This document shows positions 7,264-12,411 of a stretch of DNA of 12,411 nt, piece after piece. Below the pieces are notes generated by a model. That model did no database searches and was not told where the DNA came from. It worked only from the letters and a program-made list of their open reading frames with translations. The position numbers and the translations under genes were made by a program. Positions within the stretch are counted from its first letter, which is position 1, and each line of letters starts with the position of its first letter. This DNA is from Amoebophrya sp. AT5.2 (lineage: Eukaryota; Sar; Dinophyceae; Syndiniales; Amoebophryaceae): the NCBI GenBank assembly GCA_005223375.1, contig RXOD01005814.1, positions 1 through 12,411 on the forward strand. Reading direction: 5' to 3'.

Positions 7264-8412
7264 ATGGCCCTCTTCGCTTCCCAATTGTCGCGACGCGTCC
7301 ACGGCAAGAACCTCCGACGAGTGCCGGGTAGTACGTGGTGGAGCACGCGTCTCCGTCTCGTCGGAACATCCCCCCCAACTCGGCGGCACCATTCAGTCCA
7401 ACGCTCCTCTATAGAAAAGAAGAAGATGCGCATCCTGTTTCTGGTCGCAATGCCGGAGGAGGGCCGGCACCTACAAAAGGTGCTGAAGATGAAGAAACTC
7501 GAAGTCGAAGCAACCACACCTGTCGAAGATGATCGTCTCCAGGACCACTCCATCCAGGCGGAGGAAGTGGAACTACAACAAGAGCCCATTTTTCTCGATT
7601 TGTTCGCGAATCTGGCTTTCGGAGCATGTACTCCTCCCCGGGAGGTGTACCTGGCGATTCCCAAGAAGGATGCCGTCCACGGCTGCGCGGCGATCGGCTC
7701 CGAGGCGGCGGCGGTGGCGGCGTTGGAAGCCTTGCAGATCCTTGCATCTTCTACTTCTAGAAGAAGGCCGCCATCGGAAATCGATTTGGTTGTGTCCGCG
7801 GGCACGTGCGGCGGCATCCAGCAGGAGGTGGCGACACCGATGGGGACAAATAAAACGCAGATCCGCCAGGGCGACGTTTTTGTCGCGGATAAAATCGCGT
7901 ACTTGGGCCGGGCGGTACCGTTCGCGGGGTACCAGTCGTACGTGGAGGGATGCTACCCCGCCACCGCAGATCCGGAGGCCGTGCGGCAGGCGATCCTGCT
8001 GGGCGAAGCGGAAGCAGAAGGAGTAGAAGGAAACAACGAAGACGATCAAGATGAACATGTTTGTGTTCGGGATCGGCACCACCAGCTCCGCGTGTTTCTG
8101 GGTACGGTGGCGACGAGTAACAGCTTCGTGACGGACGACGCCGTGCCCTTGCAGGAAGGGGTGCAGGTGTGCGAAATGGAGGCGGCCGCGCAGGCGCGGG
8201 TGTGCTTTTTGCGCGGGAAACTTCCATTCGCCGCGGTGAAGATCGTGTCCGACGTCGACAGTGTCGAGGGGATGAGCGCCGAGGAGCGGGGAGCGGCGTT
8301 TCTGGCGTTTCTGAACCGCGGAGTAGAGAATCTGGGCAGGGCCTGCGAAGCACTGGCCAGAAACTGGCGGAAGTGCTGTAGCGATGAGGGAGGGAGACGA
8401 GGAAAAGCTTAA
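7264..8412 (+). CDS. MTAN: 5'-Methylthioadenosine/S-adenosylhomocysteine nucleosidase
   Basis: This enzyme hydrolyses the glycosidic bond of methylthioadenosine and S-adenosylhomocysteine, releasing adenine and a thioribose for methionine salvage. The frame has 382 residues; the enzyme core starts at Met55 (ATG 7426) with MRILFLVAMPEEG. Aligned with the E. coli enzyme, Glu66 corresponds to catalytic Glu12, EME at 304-306 to Glu172-Met173-Glu174, and Asp330 in VSD to catalytic Asp197. AIGSEAAAVAALEAL (143-157), SAGTCGG (178-184) and IRQGDVFVADK (200-210) match conserved strands. Residues 1-54 are Arg-rich with only one acidic residue and resemble a mitochondrial presequence, though translation could begin at Met55. 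Two acidic insertions (about 80-125 and 248-275) make the core longer than bacterial forms. No intron is seen. The family call is secure; the subcellular location is inference. Confidence 0.92.
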   Translation: MALFASQLSRRVHGKNLRRVPGSTWWSTRLRLVGTSPPTRRHHSVQRSSIEKKKMRILFLVAMPEEGRHLQKVLKMKKLEVEATTPVEDDRLQDHSIQAEEVELQQEPIFLDLFANLAFGACTPPREVYLAIPKKDAVHGCAAIGSEAAAVAALEALQILASSTSRRRPPSEIDLVVSAGTCGGIQQEVATPMGTNKTQIRQGDVFVADKIAYLGRAVPFAGYQSYVEGCYPATADPEAVRQAILLGEAEAEGVEGNNEDDQDEHVCVRDRHHQLRVFLGTVATSNSFVTDDAVPLQEGVQVCEMEAAAQARVCFLRGKLPFAAVKIVSDVDSVEGMSAEERGAAFLAFLNRGVENLGRACEALARNWRKCCSDEGGRRGKA

Positions 8413-9409
8413 ACCTATGTGCTGATTTTAATGATGCAGGTTTTGGTGCGAGGCCAGCGCCAGTCGCTGTCGCAGTCATTTTGTGCTGGCCATACTTGGT
8501 GCGAGATGTGCTGTTGGCACCCACGCGGCACAAGCCTTTTGTGGAGAATCCAGTGCTTGCTTTTCATTTTGATTTTGGTCGAAGCATATCGGCAGGAACA
8601 AGACGGCCTGCTTACGCGGTCCTACCTGTATCATCCACAGTAGGAATCTATCATCGTGGAACCTTTGTGTCGTCGTGGATCCATCTTTACCGGGCGTGGT
8701 GGTCGAGGTGTTGGAAGAGGAGGACATTGTCCGTGGTTTAGCAAGGTTTTCGTGCTGATGATATTGATGACGTGTCATGATTGACGTCGCAGTTCGTTCT
8801 GGAATGTCCTCGTCCATCGTTGGTTGTTGCACTTGCTTCCTCTTTCCGTCGCTCGTCCAGAACAAGAAGGTCAAGGTTCTCGTCTAATGAAGTTTAGTAT
8901 CTCTTCGTCACCGATTCAGATTCCGATACCGATTCGTCGAGATTGGATTCCTTCGTCTTCTGCTTGCCCATTGTATTTGCTCGTCCAGCACCTCCTATTT
9001 TGAAAGAGAATCTCTCGCCCACTCAGTCGTCTTAGAGAAGTACGTACCTACGACCACAACCACCTCGGAAACGTGAACCCTTGTTGCAGGCACAGGCGCT
9101 CTACTTCCCGGCAGTTCATCTTCATTTTTCTGTTGGTCGTCTTATCGGACAAAGAAAATTTCATTTCGCGCACCTCTTTAGAACAACGAAGTGTGCGACT
9201 TCCTCTGCGGCCGGGATCGGATGCCAGCGCTATCCTGCTGGCAACACCTTATGATCCCAGCAATCATCAATCTCGACTGAAATTAACCTACACTTCTTCC
9301 ACGACCCTCTATAGCTGCGCTTCATCACTTCTCCATTCAGAATTCAGAAATTACAATTAGTCGTTTCGCTTAGAAACAAACGCTTCGCCGCAGCCGCTCC
9401 TGTATCTCG
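8413..9409. other. Interval of about 1 kb without a firm gene
   Basis: Short open frames occur but none has family features. A pyrimidine-rich acceptor-like TTGTTGCAG ends at 9089 and is followed by 54 open codons to TGA 9252-9254. Another acceptor-like TTTCGCTTAG ends at 9372, just where the long frame downstream opens. Upstream exons of that gene may therefore lie here, but I could not place them. ATGACGTGTCAT at 8767-8778 is the reverse complement of a 12-mer at 2051-2062. Confidence 0.45.
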
Positions 9410-12400
9410 ATGCGCATCAATGAACCATGGTTCACGGCGGCTGAAGATCACTCTTCGGTACGGCCTTCGCCACCTCCAGAGGACGTCACCAACACCATCG
9501 CAAGATCGATGAGCAGCGTGGTGTATCAGGTTGTCGCCCAGGCGTGGGAGCTGCAGTCCTCTCAGGATGGTTGCAGTTGCCGCGGTTCGGCGGGAATAAA
9601 CGAGGCGGGGAAACAAGACGCGGTGGAACCGGAAGTGTCGAGGAGCCATCAAGGGGCGACTATCGTCCTCCATGTCGTACGCTTTCAAGCTTGTCCCCGG
9701 ACTGATGAACAACTACAAGAAGCGGCGGGACGGGTGTTTTTACTCGTGCCCGTCGTCGAAGACGAAGGGAACGAAGGCCCTCGTAGATCTACTTCGGGTC
9801 CTCTGACGCCCAGACCCACGACCACGCGACTGGAGGCTATTCGTCTCGGTGCCGTGCACTGGGGAAGCTCACAACTTGAGCTTCCCGGTGCGTCGTCGCG
9901 AGGAGAGCGAGAAGCAGCACTGATCGGGGGCCGCAGCCTCCTGGAGCACGCCTTCCCGTGGATCGTGGTACAGGAGGAACGCGGGGGCAATTTATCAAGA
10001 ACGTGGCGATTCTTGATCCGTAACGGGGAAGTGCGGCGGGAGTTCTACAACGCCTTGCGGCGGTTCAGTAGTGGACAAAGGCTGCGCGACGCCTACGCGA
10101 ACGGGGACGATGGTGGGGGGGAAGAAGTAAGGTTGGAGGCGCCTGCTCCGACCACTCTGGAAGAGGAAGAGGGGGACGCTCCTGCCGGGAGGAATGGGAG
10201 GGAACCAGGGTTCGCGGCGGACGACGGGAATTTTCCTGATGGTGTCGACGTGGCCGAGGCGCTCGACGTGGCCGAGAGGACCACGTTGAGCGCCTCGGCC
10301 ACGACGTCCTCTCTTCGACTCCCTGCTGCCGGGACAAGTGGGACGAAGCAGCCAGCAGCTGCCCAGGCTGCACTCCCTCCAGTCGCCGAGGAGCTGCGGG
10401 AGCCACCACCAGCTGCCACCAAGCCTCCTGGATACCAGCCGGTGCTCGGCAGTTTTCTGGCAGCCCTGAACAAGAGCAGCAGTGTTCAACATCTCACTGC
10501 GCCACCGGAGAGTGCTGCTCCCCCTACCCTCCTGCCCCTCCCGACGTCACATACACATTCATCGGCGACAAATAAACTGCTGCAGTCCAGGCACCTTTCC
10601 TTCTCGCCGGCGTTGGCGTCGCGCGGAACGACAGCAGCACGACTACAACTACAAAAGAACGGCGCGAAGACGACGACGAGGTGCTGGACCACGTCGACGG
10701 CCACTTCGCCTGCAGCTGCAAGACAGCGCGGGACGACAGCCCCACCTCCGCAGGGACGCGGACATTCGCTTTCGCATCAGCAGCGTTCACGACCTCCTCC
10801 TGGAGGAGGTTCCAAGAAGAACAAGAACTCCTCCACGTCGCCCGATGATCATCGACGCCCGGGGGCCGCTTTGCCGCTTCCGCTTCTGCTCTCTGAAGAA
10901 GGTGAACAAGGAGGTCCTCTTATAGGGCAGAAGAAGGTCGTGAAGGTCCTGCAGGTGCCGGTGGTCGACGAGGATCTCCACCCTGCTGGTACACGTACAC
11001 CTAAAAAAGATAGCCAAAGCCCCAAACTGTTCGACCCCGCGTTGAAGGATGTACAAGGAACAAGCCAGGGAGCAACGGCGCGTGCTTCTGTTTCGCTGAG
11101 CCCCCCGGGGCATCGGCGCCGAAGAATCGTGATCGAGCCCTTTGTTCTATCTGCTGGTCCTCGAAGGCAGGCGCAGGGGCAGGGGGGGTGTGGAGGTGGG
11201 GCAGAGATGAAGAACTGCTTCGCGGAGGAGCACCGCAGGTACCCGGAACGCGTGCGAAGGTCGATGGCCGGTTTCCGCTCGCTATCCGAAGTACAGAAAA
11301 AGGGCAACTTGGCGGCGAGACCGAAAATGAAGGGCAACTACTTGGCCGAGGGAAGGGGAACGAACAAGAAGCAGACGCCGACGGTCGTCGTGGACCAAAT
11401 TGTAGAGGGTGTTCATCTAGCAGGTGCCGCCGGGTGCGAACCTCATCTAGAATCGCAAGGGCAAGGCTCGCAAAGGGATGAAGCTGCAGCAGGAGGTGTG
11501 GACGCGGATAAAAATTGCGCTACTCCGAGTGGCTCGACAGCGCAGCTCGACGGCGACCTCGTGCAGGAACCTGCCGCGAAGAAACAGCGCACGTGTGGCA
11601 CGGACCAAGTAGATCATACTAGCACGACAGCAAGTAAGATCATGACTTCGCCTGAACGCCAGCTTTTAGTTTCTGTTTTGCCCCCACCTCCACCGAGAAG
11701 TTCTTGTTCTTCAGAGCAGGGAGCTGGAGCACCAGGAGCTTCCTGGACAACTCCCGCCGCGAAAATACGGCTACAACAAACCGAAAAACTAAACAACAAG
11801 CTGGCGCCCCTATCCATTCTTTGCGCGGACTTTTTCTTCCCCTACCTTTCTTTGTTCGATTTTCTGCAGCTGGAGCAGTGTTGCCGGGGATTGTTGCGGC
11901 ACTTCCGCTCGCGGCCGTTCCCCCAGTTCGAGCGGGTGTTTGTGAAAGAGTTCGCGCACGCCCTGTTGTTAGGGGTGGGGCACGGCCGGTGGGTGAGGGA
12001 AATCAGCATCTATCAGGGCCCCAAAGGCCTGCTCGCGTACGACGACGGTAGACCGCGCAGATCGTCCTCTACTTCTTCGACGGGGGCCACTCCCGCGGAC
12101 CACTGGAACAAGTATCTTCAAAACAACTCTACTACTTCGACGTCCTCGCGCCGCCTTGTTCATCCCCGAGGTGTAGATCCGCCGGCTCTGCCGCCTTTTG
12201 AGGGCTCCAGTCTCGTCGGGGCATCGGAAGAGCCGACGCCCGGACAGCCGGGCCCGCGTACTGAGGAAACAATGCAGACGGGCCCACTTCTCGCAAGAAC
12301 ATCCTTCCTCACAAACTCGCCACGGAGCAACGCCAGCGCGACGACCACGGCAACGACCTTCGTCGGCACTGGCGGGGCTTTTGCCACGGCGGCGTCGCCC

Positions 12401-12411
12401 ATGATCACCAC
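9410..12411 (+). CDS. Large unknown protein with F-box-like segment, cut at right edge
   Basis: One frame is free of stops from after TAG 9371-9373 to the window end, so at least 1000 codons from ATG 9410. This cannot be chance, and codon choice matches the other genes. The ATG has T at -3, and an acceptor-like CTTAG precedes the frame, so an upstream exon is possible. Residues 1-215 look folded, with alternating hydrophobic strands and a basic helix (about 175-215). About 220-780 is low-complexity: Glu/Asp-rich, then Ser, Thr, Pro, Ala and Gln-rich, with basic clusters such as RRRR (about 567-570) and KKQR (about 727-730). Residues 798-832 (LAPLSILCADFFFPYLSLFD, then a Leu/Cys-rich helix ending RHF) resemble an F-box, which would bind SKP1 in an SCF ubiquitin ligase. 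A second disordered stretch follows. The F-box reading is tentative; the C-terminus lies beyond the window. Confidence 0.85.
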   Translation, partial: MRINEPWFTAAEDHSSVRPSPPPEDVTNTIARSMSSVVYQVVAQAWELQSSQDGCSCRGSAGINEAGKQDAVEPEVSRSHQGATIVLHVVRFQACPRTDEQLQEAAGRVFLLVPVVEDEGNEGPRRSTSGPLTPRPTTTRLEAIRLGAVHWGSSQLELPGASSRGEREAALIGGRSLLEHAFPWIVVQEERGGNLSRTWRFLIRNGEVRREFYNALRRFSSGQRLRDAYANGDDGGGEEVRLEAPAPTTLEEEEGDAPAGRNGREPGFAADDGNFPDGVDVAEALDVAERTTLSASATTSSLRLPAAGTSGTKQPAAAQAALPPVAEELREPPPAATKPPGYQPVLGSFLAALNKSSSVQHLTAPPESAAPPTLLPLPTSHTHSSATNKLLQSRHLSFSPALASRGTTAARLQLQKNGAKTTTRCWTTSTATSPAAARQRGTTAPPPQGRGHSLSHQQRSRPPPGGGSKKNKNSSTSPDDHRRPGAALPLPLLLSEEGEQGGPLIGQKKVVKVLQVPVVDEDLHPAGTRTPKKDSQSPKLFDPALKDVQGTSQGATARASVSLSPPGHRRRRIVIEPFVLSAGPRRQAQGQGGCGGGAEMKNCFAEEHRRYPERVRRSMAGFRSLSEVQKKGNLAARPKMKGNYLAEGRGTNKKQTPTVVVDQIVEGVHLAGAAGCEPHLESQGQGSQRDEAAAGGVDADKNCATPSGSTAQLDGDLVQEPAAKKQRTCGTDQVDHTSTTASKIMTSPERQLLVSVLPPPPPRSSCSSEQGAGAPGASWTTPAAKIRLQQTEKLNNKLAPLSILCADFFFPYLSLFDFLQLEQCCRGLLRHFRSRPFPQFERVFVKEFAHALLLGVGHGRWVREISIYQGPKGLLAYDDGRPRRSSSTSSTGATPADHWNKYLQNNSTTSTSSRRLVHPRGVDPPALPPFEGSSLVGASEEPTPGQPGPRTEETMQTGPLLARTSFLTNSPRSNASATTTATTFVGTGGAFATAASPMIT
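10249..10303 (+). repeat. Inverted repeat forming a 23-bp hairpin inside the long gene
   Basis: The arms 10249-10271 and 10281-10303 pair over 23 positions: 16 Watson-Crick pairs, one G-T wobble, then six more pairs. They are separated by a 9-nt loop (10272-10280). It lies wholly in the coding frame, where it encodes VDVAEALDVAERTTLSASAT. A short direct repeat GACGTGGCCGAG (10247-10258 and 10265-10276) overlaps the left arm. Confidence 0.9.

Noticed and set aside
7757..8533. 258-codon open frame on the minus strand
   Set aside because: It is antisense to the nucleosidase, whose catalytic motifs fix the + strand as coding; composition is Arg/Pro-rich shadow.
9995..11337. Several minus-strand frames of 100-165 codons
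   Set aside because: All lie opposite the unbroken + strand frame and are low-complexity mirror images of it.
1..12411. tRNA, rRNA, CRISPR array, insertion sequence or dinoflagellate spliced-leader sequence
   Set aside because: Looked for on both strands by eye; no cloverleaf, regular spacer array, transposase motif or spliced-leader-like 22-mer was seen.

Overview
The window looks like nuclear DNA from a protist. Coding regions are interrupted by introns, codon choice is GC-rich, there are no operon-style gene overlaps, and the two recognisable proteins are eukaryote-type versions with N-terminal extensions. Every supported gene lies on the + strand. One intron lacks GT-AG ends and is bounded by a direct repeat. 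That is reminiscent of introner elements in the dinoflagellate relative Amoebophrya, or of non-conventional introns in euglenids. The organism cannot be fixed from the sequence alone.

Layout. At 1-400 there is an open frame that may be the 3' part or an exon of an unidentified gene. At about 400-900 lies an AGA-rich, frame-broken stretch unlike its neighbours, probably a decayed insertion. At 901-1634 there is non-coding or mini-exon DNA with a 38-bp near-identical duplication. At 1635-2174 there is a tentative two-exon small gene. A 31-bp tandem repeat (2602-2690) precedes a three-exon adenylylsulfate kinase gene (2705-4047). At 4702-6649 a two-exon gene encodes a 486-residue orphan protein. 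At 7264-8412 an intronless gene encodes a 5'-methylthioadenosine/S-adenosylhomocysteine nucleosidase with a basic, presequence-like N-terminus. From 9410 to the right edge runs one unbroken frame of 1000 codons, truncated by the window, with an F-box-like segment near its visible end.

How the genes relate. Adenylylsulfate kinase activates sulfate to PAPS, and the nucleosidase cleaves methylthioadenosine and S-adenosylhomocysteine. Both belong to sulfur and methionine metabolism, but they are separate genes about 3.2 kb apart with an orphan gene between them, so nothing shows co-regulation. The strongest unusual signals are the non-GT-AG intron in the kinase gene, the long uncharacterised frame with a 23-bp hairpin inside it, and the foreign-looking segment at the left.
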